A stretch of DNA of 64,000 nucleotides from CSP1-5 sp964348275 (GTDB taxonomy: Bacteria; Methylomirabilota; Methylomirabilia; Methylomirabilales; CSP1-5), in contig CAYGBT010000004.1 of the NCBI GenBank assembly GCA_964348275.1, positions 53,571 through 117,570 of the forward strand, given 5' to 3'. The notes beneath the pieces are model-generated. The model searched no databases. It saw nothing but the letters and a program-made list of their open reading frames with translations, and was not told where the DNA came from. Shown here one piece after another: positions 8,701-16,600 of the stretch. Position numbers and translations under genes: made by a program. The stretch's first letter is position 1; the number at the start of each line of letters is the position of its first letter.

Positions 8701-9364
8701 GGAGGGAGAAGACCTCCGCCACAAGATTGCCACCATGGGTCCCATTAACATGGCTGCCTTAAAGGAATACGAAACTCTCTCGGAGCGCTATCGCTTCCTC
8801 ACGAACCAAGCAGAGGATCTCACCGCCTCGGTGACCTCCCTCAAGGCTACCATCGCCGAAATCAATCGGACGATCCAGGACCTCTTCGGGGAGACCCTCA
8901 GCTCGGTTAGCCAACAGATGCATCACTTTTGGCAGCGCCTTTTCGGAGGGGGCGACGCAGAACTCGTCTTGAGTGACGGGGATGACGTCGAGGAGCCCGG
9001 CGTCGAAGTCCGGGTCCGCATCCCAGGAAAGCGAACCACCACGCTCTCCCTGCTCTCGGGCGGAGAGAAGTCCCTCGGCGCCATCGCCCTCCTGATGGCC
9101 CTGTGGGCCACGAGACCCAGCCCCTTTGTTGTGCTCGACGAAGTGGATGCTGCTTTGGATGATGTAAACGTGGATCGCTTTGCCTCTCTGATCCGAGAAC
9201 TTTCCTCCACCTCCCAATTCATCCTCGTCACCCACCATCCCCGGACTATCGAGTTGGCCGATCTGCTGTACGGGATCACCATGGAAGAACCGGGGATCTC
9301 GAAGCTGATCTCGGTTCGTCTCGGGGAACAGGCCGAGCAGCCGGCTACCGCGACCGTCCCCTGA
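5735..9364 (+). CDS. smc: chromosome segregation SMC ATPase
   Basis: Core of the bacterial condensin; binds DNA and, with ScpA and ScpB (encoded at 37.5-38.8 kb), compacts and segregates the chromosome. 1209 residues, a normal SMC length. Seen: Walker A GPNGCGKSN at residues 31-39, a long coiled coil about 170-500, a hinge about 515-680 with the Gly-rich dimer segments (including SSRGPIQGGKT), a return coil to about 1030, ABC signature LLSGGEKSLGA and Walker B PFVVLDEVDAALDD. Start ATG has a GGGGAGG site. Followed 20 bp later by ftsY. Confidence 0.98.
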   Translation: MYLSNLTLFGFKSFVDRLSIDFQAGITALVGPNGCGKSNIVDAIRWVLGEQSSKSLRGDRMEDLIFAGNSHRKPVGMAEISLTLTNIEGRLAVPYEEVTITRRVYRSGESEYLINQNPCRLKDITGLFLDTGLGREPYALIEQGAIGSLLNSKPADLRTLLEEAAGTMSYKVKRNTALGRLQAAEQNLLRVRDVLQEIERQRNSLHRQAKKAERYQRMTGRLKGIQACLLLQADRRLEEELDRIRHQEREYAVAQESCHLRISTEETSLENGRLNDLDLEKRIGAAQEQLYTLRGRREREQAEVRSREGLLGSLRHRGEEHREELSVVDERLRCLRQDYEADTRTRGLTEEEITAASRQLQDLNDALTSLEAELRDNEGALAKRKGEVLTLTEQMVHTQNHMASLTERDRLLHQERETLARQLTASRTESETVATRERELTSERQQLEHRIAILTEEREQLLQEMGSLETRQETLGRRRATLREELSGLEGRLDSLRELEGSLAGLDEGQQFLLKGKAAGVPVCQMIDGPLSSLVRVEVAWEKAVEALLGDLQQGLLTPTATDALSLIGYLEQEGTGWATLLPHREEWLANGKEAFRLQEALGEAVGSLDPEIAHRVVGPALRLVKTSEELQPLLGALLADAVIVRDIPTALALLRSLPYPIRVATTSGAVLSSRGPIQGGKTIAISLLSRRRELEELPGVIARAMEELQETEEEWEKVQNTLSHHRQALSAQERTLKDVQAARHDVDRSLAEVHTVASRLGSQTSFLASELTRLEEELSDVGNALQDSRVGLEELGRREASLKGETADHDRQVTLLRARQQELQQEVAEVRIRSTSLQERKEALSRSLERLEADLERERTREVDIRMQEEEDRSSESRLTQEIAALQQCLEVLNHHENQEALAVQELQNQRDQLRQTLVANEEALRNARRELTDIQQQKSSLATQGAALSTERSLLQKRLQEETPEGEDLQELLHGGDSPLDSQLLEQEGEDLRHKIATMGPINMAALKEYETLSERYRFLTNQAEDLTASVTSLKATIAEINRTIQDLFGETLSSVSQQMHHFWQRLFGGGDAELVLSDGDDVEEPGVEVRVRIPGKRTTTLSLLSGGEKSLGAIALLMALWATRPSPFVVLDEVDAALDDVNVDRFASLIRELSSTSQFILVTHHPRTIELADLLYGITMEEPGISKLISVRLGEQAEQPATATVP

Positions 9365-9384
9365 CCGAGGTCGGGCATCGCACG

Positions 9385-10293
9385 ATGTCAGAGCACGCTA
9401 CCCTTTTCTCCCACTTCGCCGCTGGTCTCCGAAAGACCCGAGAAGCATTTTTCGATCGCATCGCTCGCCTCCTGAAGCGTCCCCGTGTCGACCAGGAACT
9501 TCTGGATGAACTTGAAGAAATTTTGATTACGGCCGACCTGGGGATGCCGACAGCCCAGCGGCTTTTAGAAACCGTTCCTCCCAGGATGGCGGAGCCGGAA
9601 GAGCTTCTCCACCACCTCCAGCGGGAGGTTGCAGCTCTTCTCTCAATCCCCGAGGAAAGCATCCCGGAAGGGCACCCTCATGTCGTTTTGACCCTTGGAG
9701 TGAACGGGGTTGGCAAGACGACCACGATCGGAAAACTTGCCTTTCGAGCGACCCGTAAAGGGAAGCGCGTACTCTTGGCTGGCGCGGACACCTTCCGGGC
9801 TGCGGCCATCGAGCAGCTCCAAATTTGGGGGAAAAGGGCTGGTGCCGAGGTGATTGCTCATCAACCAGGGGGCGATCCAGCCGCCGTGGTGTTCGATGCA
9901 CTCGAGGCGGCCCAGGCACGCAGTGCGGACCTGGTGCTCATCGATACCGCGGGCCGGTTGCACACGAAGAGAAATCTGATGGAGGAGCTCAAAAAGATCG
10001 ACCGAGTCGTCGCCAGGGCTCTCCCCGGGGCCCCCCATGAGAAGCTCTTGATGCTGGATGCCACCACGGGCCTCAACTCCGTCCCCCAGGCCCGGGAATT
10101 CCATCAGGCTATCGGCATAACAGGGCTCATCGTGACGAAATTGGACGGGACAGCCAAGGGAGGTGCCGTCGTGGGTATTGTGTCTGAGCTGCATATTCCA
10201 GTGCGGTACGTAGGCCTGGGAGAGCAAATTGGAGACCTTGAGGCCTTTTCCCCCTCTGCGTTCGCCACAGCGCTCTTTGCCCGGGAGACCTAG
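9385..10293 (+). CDS. ftsY: signal recognition particle receptor FtsY
   Basis: SRP-receptor GTPase that docks ribosome-nascent chain complexes at the SecYEG translocon. 302 residues: helical N domain (about 1-90) and G domain with G1 GVNGVGKTTTIGKLA, G3 DTAGR, G4 TKLDGTAKGG and the closing GLGEQIGDLEAF. The long acidic A domain of the E. coli protein is absent, so membrane binding probably depends on the short amphipathic N-terminus, as in other compact FtsY proteins. Downstream of smc; a promoter for ribD follows. Confidence 0.97.
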   Translation: MSEHATLFSHFAAGLRKTREAFFDRIARLLKRPRVDQELLDELEEILITADLGMPTAQRLLETVPPRMAEPEELLHHLQREVAALLSIPEESIPEGHPHVVLTLGVNGVGKTTTIGKLAFRATRKGKRVLLAGADTFRAAAIEQLQIWGKRAGAEVIAHQPGGDPAAVVFDALEAAQARSADLVLIDTAGRLHTKRNLMEELKKIDRVVARALPGAPHEKLLMLDATTGLNSVPQAREFHQAIGITGLIVTKLDGTAKGGAVVGIVSELHIPVRYVGLGEQIGDLEAFSPSAFATALFARET

Positions 10294-10326
10294 TCTAAAT
10301 CCAGCTTCCCTGCACGCCAATTGACC

Positions 10327-10355
10327 TTGACACCTCAGACCCCTGGTGATAGCGT
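10327..10355 (+). promoter_or_regulatory. sigma70-type promoter of the riboflavin operon
   Basis: TTGACA (10327-10332), 17-bp spacer, TAGCGT (10350-10355) with extended TGA. The 5' UTR of about 37 nt is too short for an FMN riboswitch, and no RFN-like elements were seen. Confidence 0.6.
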
Positions 10356-10398
10356 GAGCGAAAAGTGCCTGAGAAATCCGCTTGTTACAGAGACAAGG

Positions 10399-11520
10399 AT
10401 GATCGAGACGAATCGTACATACATGGAGCGGGCCCTAAATCTCGCAGCGTTAGGCAGGGGGCGGACCAGTCCGAACCCTATGGTCGGAGCCGTCTTAGTC
10501 CATGCGGGGCTGATCGTCGGAGAAGGGTACCACGCCAAAGTGGGAGGAGATCATGCCGAGGTCGTAGCCTTGAAGGCCGCCCAGGGGGCCGCACGAGGTG
10601 CAGTCTGCTACGTGACCCTCGAGCCGTGTGCCCATCACGGGAAGACACCTCCGTGCACCGAGGCCCTTATCGAGGCCGGAATAGCCAAGGTGGTCGTCGC
10701 CGCCCACGATCCCAACCCGCTGGTGGCAGGGCGGGGGGTGCAAGTCCTTCGAGAGGCGGGGGTTTCCGTAGAGGTTGGCCTTCTCCAGGAGCAGGCGGTT
10801 CGGCTGAATGAAGCTTATTTGAAATTCATTCGCACGGGAGACCCCTTTGTCCTCCTCAAGGCCGCTCTGAGCTTGGACGGGAAGTTGGGCACCCGAACTG
10901 GGGACTCCCAATGGATTACCGGCGATCCGGCTCGGCATCGGGTTCATGAGATTCGTAACGGGGTAGACGCGGTTGTTGTGGGCATCGGAACGGTGTTGAG
11001 AGACGACCCCATCCTCACCACGCGGATGGACGGCCAGGAAGGCCGCGACCCCTTGAGGGTGGTCGTAGACAGCCGGGGCCGTCTGCCCCACACCGCAAGG
11101 CTCTTGAGGAGTGGGACACGCCCCCCGCTCGTGGCTGTTGGACCCCGCATCTCTCCCACTCGCTTTCGCCAACTCCAACGCCAGGGGATAGAGGTGACGG
11201 TACTCCCGACGGCCGAAGGGGGCCTTTCGCTCCCCGGACTGATCCGTGAGTTAGGACGACGACAGATCACTTCGGTCATGATCGAGGGGGGAGGAAAACT
11301 GGCTACCTCTGCCCTCCAGGCGGGAATTGTGGACAAGTTGATCCTGATGCTCGCCCCCATCCTGATTGGAGGCAAGAAGGCCCCAACACTCCTCCAGGGG
11401 GACGGTGTCGAGAAGCTCACGGAAGCGTTGTGCGTCAAAGAGCTCACGGTCGAACGGATTGGGGATGATCTGGTGCTCGAGGGGTATGTGAACGAGCCTG
11501 CACCCCCGTGGACCCCGTAG
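10399..11520 (+). CDS. ribD: bifunctional riboflavin deaminase/reductase
   Basis: Deaminates and then reduces the pyrimidine product of GTP cyclohydrolase II. About 373 residues from ATG 10399 (MIETNRTYMERAL). Upstream in-frame codons back to TTG 10321 overlap the promoter and are discounted. The N-terminal deaminase (about 1-145) has the SPNPMVGAVLV start, zinc ligands in HAEVVAL and EPCAHHGKTPPC. The C-terminal reductase begins at FVLLKAALSLDGK and holds SQWITG and a MIEGGGKL segment. First gene of ribD-ribE-ribBA-ribH; ribE starts 4 bp after the stop. Confidence 0.96.
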   Translation: MIETNRTYMERALNLAALGRGRTSPNPMVGAVLVHAGLIVGEGYHAKVGGDHAEVVALKAAQGAARGAVCYVTLEPCAHHGKTPPCTEALIEAGIAKVVVAAHDPNPLVAGRGVQVLREAGVSVEVGLLQEQAVRLNEAYLKFIRTGDPFVLLKAALSLDGKLGTRTGDSQWITGDPARHRVHEIRNGVDAVVVGIGTVLRDDPILTTRMDGQEGRDPLRVVVDSRGRLPHTARLLRSGTRPPLVAVGPRISPTRFRQLQRQGIEVTVLPTAEGGLSLPGLIRELGRRQITSVMIEGGGKLATSALQAGIVDKLILMLAPILIGGKKAPTLLQGDGVEKLTEALCVKELTVERIGDDLVLEGYVNEPAPPWTP

Positions 11521-11524
11521 GGAG

Positions 11525-12172
11525 ATGTTTACTGGTATCGTAGAAGAGCAAGGTAGCGTTGTTACGTTAACGCGCGGTGTGGAAGGTGCCCGTCTCACCG
11601 TCGAGGCAAGCGCACAGATGACCGACCTGTCCGTGGGACAGAGTATCGCCGTCAACGGTGTCTGTCTCACCGTCATCCAGAGCGCGAAAGCGATCTTTAC
11701 CACCGACCTCTCCTCTGAGACCCTCGAGCGGACCAACCTGGGCGACCTGAAACTGCAAGAACGCGTCAATCTTGAGCGCCCGCTGAAGGTAGGTGATTCT
11801 CTTGGAGGGCATTTCGTCACTGGGCATGTGGACGGCGTCGGCCGGATCACTCGACTCGAGTCCGCGGGTGACTCGGCGTGGATGTGGATCGGCTTCCCTC
11901 CTCCTCTGGCAATCTACATTGCGTCTAAAGGCTCGATCGCCGTCGACGGGGTGAGCCTTACTCTTGTGGAGGTTTCTCGGGAAGACTTTTCCGTGTGTCT
12001 GATCCCCCACACGCTGGCGATCACAACGCTGGGGTGGAAGAAGGCCGGCAGTCTTGTCAACTTGGAGGTCGATCTGTTAAGCCGTTACATCGAGCGGCTC
12101 CTCGCCGAGCGGAGCACACAGCATCGATCCCCCCTCTCTCGCGAACTTCTCCAGGAGCAAGGGTTCGCGTAA
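11525..12172 (+). CDS. ribE: riboflavin synthase, alpha type
   Basis: Dismutates two 6,7-dimethyl-8-ribityllumazines to riboflavin and the pyrimidine donor. 215 residues in two tandem lumazine-binding repeats: the first begins MFTGIVEEQGSV and contains VNGVCLTV, the second contains GHFVTGHVDGVG and VDGVSLTLVEV. The repeat pair and the MFTGIVEE start are family signatures. Sits 4 bp after ribD and 31 bp before the chosen ribBA start. Confidence 0.96.
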   Translation: MFTGIVEEQGSVVTLTRGVEGARLTVEASAQMTDLSVGQSIAVNGVCLTVIQSAKAIFTTDLSSETLERTNLGDLKLQERVNLERPLKVGDSLGGHFVTGHVDGVGRITRLESAGDSAWMWIGFPPPLAIYIASKGSIAVDGVSLTLVEVSREDFSVCLIPHTLAITTLGWKKAGSLVNLEVDLLSRYIERLLAERSTQHRSPLSRELLQEQGFA

Positions 12173-12203
12173 GTTGGGTGTACCGACTGAGGGCGCGAGA
12201 ACA

Positions 12204-13421
12204 ATGTCCTTTGACAGCATAGAAGACGCCATCAGAGAAATCCGGGCCGGGAAAATGGTTATCGTCGTCGATGACGAGGACCGAGAAAACGAAGGCGATC
12301 TGACGATGGCCGCCGAGCGCGTCACTCCCGAGGCGATCAACTTTATGGCGAAGCACGGTCGGGGCCTTATCTGCGTCTCCCTCGCAGGCCAGCGACTCGA
12401 CGAGCTGCGAATTCCCTTGATGGTTTCGGAAAACACCTCTCCTTACGAGACCGCCTTTTGCGTCTCTGTCGGGGCCCGACGGGGTGTAACCACTGGGGTC
12501 TCAGCCCATGACCGGGCAACGACTGTTCTAGCACTTGTGGATTCTAAGACAAAGCCAGATGATCTGTCGCGACCGGGCCATATCTTTCCACTTCGGGCAA
12601 AGGAAGGGGGCGTCCTCGCCCGGGCGGGTCAGACTGAAGCCGCACTCGATCTAAGTCACCTGGCTGGTCTTTACCCCGCGGGGATCATCTGCGAGATCAT
12701 GAACGAGGATGGAAGCATGGCTCGTGTCCCGGATCTTTTCGAGTTCGCGAGCCGTCATGCCCTCCGAATCATCACGGTCAAGGATCTGATTACGTTTCGG
12801 ATGCGGCGAGAAAAGCTGGTTCACCGCGTAGCGGAGGCGACGATCCCCACCCTCCATGGAACGTTCCGCGCCCTCCTCTATCAGAGCCGGGTCGGCAGCG
12901 ATCAGCATCTCGCCCTCACCATTGGGGATATCACTCCGGGCGATGAGGTCTTAGTCCGCGTGCACTCCGAGTGCTTGACGAGCGACGTCTTTGGCTCTCT
13001 CCGCTGTGATTGCGGCTTGCAGATGGATGGGGCCCTCTCAATGATTGCAGCGAAGGGCAGGGGGGTGTTCCTCTACATGCGGCAGGAGGGACGAGGTATC
13101 GGACTCGCCGACAAGTTTCGGGCCTATGAATTGCAAGATCTCGGCTATGATACAGTGGAAGCGAACGAGAAGCTGGGGTTGAAGGCAGATCTCCGTGACT
13201 ACGGCATCGGAGCTCAGGTTTTGGTTGATCTCGGCGTGGGGAAGATGTGCCTGCTCACCAACAATCCCCGGAAGATTGTCGGACTCGAAGGGTATGGGCT
13301 TCGTATCGTCGAGCGTGTCCCCCTTGAGATCCAACCCAACGCGGAAAACCGAAACTACCTGGTAGCCAAGCAGGCGAAGTTGGGACACCTGTTACACGGA
13401 ATCAGCGAGGGAGACGGGTAA
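12204..13421 (+). CDS. ribBA: bifunctional DHBP synthase / GTP cyclohydrolase II
   Basis: Makes both entry precursors of riboflavin: 3,4-dihydroxy-2-butanone 4-phosphate (N-terminal RibB) and the pyrimidine from GTP (C-terminal RibA). About 405 residues from ATG 12204 (MSFDSIEDAI). RibB keeps DDEDRENEGD near residue 28 and GHIFPLRA. RibA keeps the zinc cysteines in CLTSDVFGSLRCDCGLQ and the catalytic RQEGRGIGL. All key residues are present, so both halves look active. A TTG at 12174 gives ten more residues but starts 1 bp after the ribE stop without a site. Confidence 0.96.
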   Translation: MSFDSIEDAIREIRAGKMVIVVDDEDRENEGDLTMAAERVTPEAINFMAKHGRGLICVSLAGQRLDELRIPLMVSENTSPYETAFCVSVGARRGVTTGVSAHDRATTVLALVDSKTKPDDLSRPGHIFPLRAKEGGVLARAGQTEAALDLSHLAGLYPAGIICEIMNEDGSMARVPDLFEFASRHALRIITVKDLITFRMRREKLVHRVAEATIPTLHGTFRALLYQSRVGSDQHLALTIGDITPGDEVLVRVHSECLTSDVFGSLRCDCGLQMDGALSMIAAKGRGVFLYMRQEGRGIGLADKFRAYELQDLGYDTVEANEKLGLKADLRDYGIGAQVLVDLGVGKMCLLTNNPRKIVGLEGYGLRIVERVPLEIQPNAENRNYLVAKQAKLGHLLHGISEGDG

Positions 13422-13435
13422 GAAAGGGAGGAACC

Positions 13436-13939
13436 GTGCCACGGCATTTCGAAGGACACATGTCTGCCCAGGGGTTTTCCTTTGCCGTTGTTGTTAGCCG
13501 TTTCAACGAGTCCATCACGGCAAGACTCCTCGATGGGGCCTTGGATGGTTTGATCCGCCACGGAGCAGACCCCGACAAGATCGATGTGGTCAAGGTCCCG
13601 GGTGCTTTTGAGATTCCGGTCACGGCTGAGCGCCTGGCCGCGAGTCACCGCTACGATGCGGTCATTTGCCTGGGGGCGATCATCCGGGGGGCTACCCCCC
13701 ACTTCGACTACATCGCGGGAGAAGCCGCACGGGGCGTGGCGGCTACGGCGCGAAGAACGGGGGTGCCGACCATCTTCGGCGTCGTCACGGCCAACACCAT
13801 CGAGCAAGCGGTTGAACGAGCCGGCACCAAGTTTGGCAACAAGGGGTTCGAGGCAGGCCTGGCCGCCATTGAGATGGCTCACCTGTTTGCCCAGCTCGAC
13901 AAGGAAGAGGGAGACGGCCCGGGCAAGCAAAGGAAGTGA
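13436..13939 (+). CDS. ribH: 6,7-dimethyl-8-ribityllumazine synthase
   Basis: Condenses the RibD-pathway pyrimidine with the RibB product; usually forms pentamers or 60-mers. 167 residues from GTG 13436, preceded by a GGAGG site. Seen: VVVSRFNESIT, the substrate loop VPGAFEIP, GAIIRGATPHFDYI with the catalytic His, and GVVTANTIEQA. The basic tail GKQRK extends slightly past the usual end. Followed 1 bp later by nusB, the common ribH-nusB arrangement. Confidence 0.97.
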   Translation: MPRHFEGHMSAQGFSFAVVVSRFNESITARLLDGALDGLIRHGADPDKIDVVKVPGAFEIPVTAERLAASHRYDAVICLGAIIRGATPHFDYIAGEAARGVAATARRTGVPTIFGVVTANTIEQAVERAGTKFGNKGFEAGLAAIEMAHLFAQLDKEEGDGPGKQRK

Positions 13940-13940
13940 G

Positions 13941-14372
13941 ATGGGAAAACGCCGGCGTGCGCGTGAAGCTGCCCTGAGTATGCTCTACCAGCTCGAGTTC
14001 CGTCCCGGGGACCTCGTAGAGACCTTTCGGGCCTTCTGGGCGGATCACTCTTTTCCACCGGAGGTTTGCGCCTTCGCCGAAGAGCTCGTTACCGGAACCC
14101 TCGCCCATCGGGAAGAAATCGATGCCTTGATCGCCCGGTACGCAGAGCACTGGCATTTCTCTCGCATTGCACTTGTCGACCGGAACATCCTCCGCGTGGC
14201 AACGTACGAGTTTCTCTTTCGCAAGGAAATCCCAGAAAAGGTGATTCTGAACGAGGCCATCGAGATTGCAAAACAGTATGGCGGTGAAGACTCCGGCCGG
14301 TTCGTGAACGGGATCCTGGATAGGATTCGCACTATCACCCGCCCGCCGCTCTTGGAACCTGCCGAACGATGA
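13941..14372 (+). CDS. nusB: transcription antitermination factor NusB
   Basis: RNA-binding partner of NusE (S10) in rRNA antitermination. From ATG 13941 it is 143 residues, the usual size; longer upstream readings lie inside ribH in another frame. Family features: basic start MGKRRRAREAALSMLYQ, the LVDRNILRVATYE helix and the terminal VILNEAIEIAKQYG, FVNGILDRI. The stop overlaps the next ATG (ATGA), so it is translationally coupled to the M17-domain gene. Confidence 0.96.
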   Translation: MGKRRRAREAALSMLYQLEFRPGDLVETFRAFWADHSFPPEVCAFAEELVTGTLAHREEIDALIARYAEHWHFSRIALVDRNILRVATYEFLFRKEIPEKVILNEAIEIAKQYGGEDSGRFVNGILDRIRTITRPPLLEPAER

Positions 14373-14836
14373 CCTCCTCACACTCGGCTCCGGTCGAAGA
14401 AGTCTGCGGCGACGTACTGGTCCTCTTTCACTTTGAGGATGTCCCCGTTCCCAAGAATTCCCTAGGGAAGGTTGATTGGTACCTCTCGGGGGCGGTTTCT
14501 CGACTTACAGTGGAGGGTAAGTTCACCGGCGCCCTGGGCAGTGCGGTTCTCTTGCATCCGGCGGGCAAGTTTCAGGTGGAGAAAATCTTGATCCTCGGCC
14601 TGGGGCTGAAAGCACACGTGGATTCCCGAACTCTGGAGACCGCTGCCAGGCACCTGCGCAGTCTGCTGGACAATCTCCAGGCCAGATCCGTCCACATCGC
14701 ACTGCCTGACCTAGCGCTCATTCCCCCCCAAGAAGCGATAAACCTCTTGTCGGGCACCTTACGAAGCCCCGGAGAGAGGCCCGCCAACCCCGACGTCGTG
14801 ACCTTCCTCACCTCTGGGAATGAAAACCGCCCATGA
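14369..14836 (+). CDS. stand-alone M17 aminopeptidase N-terminal (macro-like) domain
   Basis: 155 residues resembling only the N-terminal domain of leucyl aminopeptidases (M17): the order VLVLFHFEDVPVP, KVDWYLSGAVSRL, GKFTGALGSAVLL, KILILGLG and a helix ending HLRSLLDNL fits the macro-like fold. The catalytic metal-binding C-terminal domain is absent, and nothing resembling it lies in the next 200 bp in any frame, so this is a single-domain member and probably not a peptidase. Coupled to nusB by ATGA overlap. It is convergent with fabF; the 210-bp gap (14837-15046) shows no convincing gene. Confidence 0.65.
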   Translation: MTSSHSAPVEEVCGDVLVLFHFEDVPVPKNSLGKVDWYLSGAVSRLTVEGKFTGALGSAVLLHPAGKFQVEKILILGLGLKAHVDSRTLETAARHLRSLLDNLQARSVHIALPDLALIPPQEAINLLSGTLRSPGERPANPDVVTFLTSGNENRP

Positions 14837-15046
14837 GTCCCGAGGCAAGCTCCCCCGCGGACGGCGAGATCAGCACAACACTCGCCCAAGACAGGCAAAA
14901 AAGGACTGGTAAGCGGAGCAGTACGGCTGTCGCGTGACTACGCCTTTATCCCATGCGAACTGGGCACGCTCGTCTCTGACAAGACAGCGGAATGGAAAGA
15001 CGGGCCTGGAGGGTCAGCTCGAAACCGGATCGGTCGATGAGCCCTG

Positions 15047-16285
15047 TTATGCTTCGTAGCGTCGAAAGACCGTGGTGGCGTTGGTCCCCCCGAAGCCGAA
15101 GGAGTTGTTCAGGGCGACCTGAATCGCCAGCTGCCGTGCCTGATTCGGGACGTAGTCCAAGTCACAATCGGGGTCGGGGAATTCGTAGTTGGTGGTTGGG
15201 GGAACAATCCCATGCTTGAGCGACAAGACCGTGGCCGCCGCTTCAATTGCGCCGGCGGCCCCCAGGGTATGCCCTATCATTGACTTGATGGAACTCACAG
15301 CCATCCGATGCGCGTGGTCGCCAAAGACGCGCTTTATCGCTAAGGTCTCGTTCGCATCATTGTATGGGGTCGAGGTCCCATGGGCATTGATGTAATCCAC
15401 TACCTCCGGATGGATGCCAGCATCTTGGAGGGCCGAGAGCATGGACTGAACTGCCCCCTCCCCCTCAGGAGCCGGAGCCGTGACGTGGTAGGCATCCGCG
15501 CTCATACCGTATCCGATCATCTCAGCATAGATCGTTGCCCCGCGGTCCAGGGCGTGCTCTAACGCCTCCAAGATAAGGACCGCCGCCCCCTCGCCCATAA
15601 CAAAGCCATCCCGCTCCTTATCAAAGGGGCGACTGGCTCGTTCGGGGTCGTCGTTCCTGCTAGAGAGAGCCTTACAATTGCTAAATCCGGCAACGCACAA
15701 GGGGGCGATCACCGCCTCAGTCCCCCCGGCCAGCATGATGTCCGCCTCTTCTCGTTGAATGATGCGATAGGAATCGCCGAGTGCGTGATTGCCGGTGGCA
15801 CAGGCCGTGGAGACACACAAGTTGGGACCTTTGAGTCCAATTTGCATGGAGATGCGGCCCGAGGCCATGTTGGGAATAATGCCCGGGATGAAGTACGGAC
15901 TCACTCGATCCGGCCCCTTCTCCAAGAGGAGTCGGTGCTGATCCACAAGCATCGGGATCCCGCCCATCCCCGTGCCGACCAGGACCCCGGCACGACCTCG
16001 CGTGCCGTCATTCACCTTGAGGTGGCCGTGCTCAACCGCGATGAGGGCTGCTGCCAGCGCGTACTGCACGAAAATGTCCATCTTTCGGATTTCTTTTTTC
16101 TCGATCCACTGGAGGGGATCGAAATCTTTCACCTCCGCTGCGATCTGGCAATCGTGCCCGGTTGGATCAAAGGCGGTAATCCGCCTCACCCCTGAGGTCC
16201 CGCTCAGGAGCGCCTTCCAAAAGTGATCCACTCCAATCCCGATGGGGGAGACAACGCCCAACCCCGTCACTACCACACGCCTCAT
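15047..16285 (-). CDS. fabF: beta-ketoacyl-ACP synthase II
   Basis: Condenses malonyl-ACP with growing acyl-ACP in fatty acid elongation. About 412 residues from ATG 16285 (MRRVVVTGLGVVSP), with a GGGAGA site. Thiolase fold with nucleophile Cys in STACATGNHALGD, first His in NAHGTSTPYND, second His in SMIGHTLGAAGAIE, and the closing NNSFGFGGTN. Last gene of the yceD-rpmF-plsX-fab unit, 36 bp after acpP. Confidence 0.97.
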   Translation of the reverse strand: MRRVVVTGLGVVSPIGIGVDHFWKALLSGTSGVRRITAFDPTGHDCQIAAEVKDFDPLQWIEKKEIRKMDIFVQYALAAALIAVEHGHLKVNDGTRGRAGVLVGTGMGGIPMLVDQHRLLLEKGPDRVSPYFIPGIIPNMASGRISMQIGLKGPNLCVSTACATGNHALGDSYRIIQREEADIMLAGGTEAVIAPLCVAGFSNCKALSSRNDDPERASRPFDKERDGFVMGEGAAVLILEALEHALDRGATIYAEMIGYGMSADAYHVTAPAPEGEGAVQSMLSALQDAGIHPEVVDYINAHGTSTPYNDANETLAIKRVFGDHAHRMAVSSIKSMIGHTLGAAGAIEAAATVLSLKHGIVPPTTNYEFPDPDCDLDYVPNQARQLAIQVALNNSFGFGGTNATTVFRRYEA

Positions 16286-16321
16286 GATATCTCTCCCTGA
16301 GCTGGACTCCTTCCCCAAAGC

Positions 16322-16564
16322 TCAGATTCGGTCCTTGATGTACTGTACAGCGTCTTTCACATGAACGATCTTCTCTGCATCCTCGTCCGGAATTTCAATC
16401 CCGAATTCCTCCTCAAGAACCATGATCAACTCCACAGTATCCAGGGAGTCTGCCCCCAAATCCTCGACGAAGGAGGCATCAGGATTTACCTCCGATTCAT
16501 CCACCCCGAGTTGCTCTACGATGATCTTCTTTACTTTCCCGTCGACATCCACAGTCCCACTCAC
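16322..16564 (-). CDS. acpP: acyl carrier protein
   Basis: Carries acyl intermediates on a 4'-phosphopantetheine arm. 80 residues, strongly acidic, four-helix ACP with the attachment Ser in GADSLDTVEL. Sits between fabG and fabF as in many bacteria. Start MSGTVDVDGKVKKIIVEQLG is typical. Downstream target of FabD and PlsX from the same unit. Confidence 0.97.
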   Translation of the reverse strand: MSGTVDVDGKVKKIIVEQLGVDESEVNPDASFVEDLGADSLDTVELIMVLEEEFGIEIPDEDAEKIVHVKDAVQYIKDRI

Positions 16565-16600
16565 TTCCTCACCTCCCCACGAAAATCAGCACACATTGCG

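Noticed and set aside
10294..10398. FMN riboswitch before ribD
   Set aside because: The leader after the predicted start is only about 37 nt and no RFN conserved blocks are present.
14833..15046. 34-codon ORF beginning at the ATGA of the M17-domain gene, and a second short frame after it
   Set aside because: No recognisable product, low-complexity composition and no conserved motif; the two frames do not join into a known protein.
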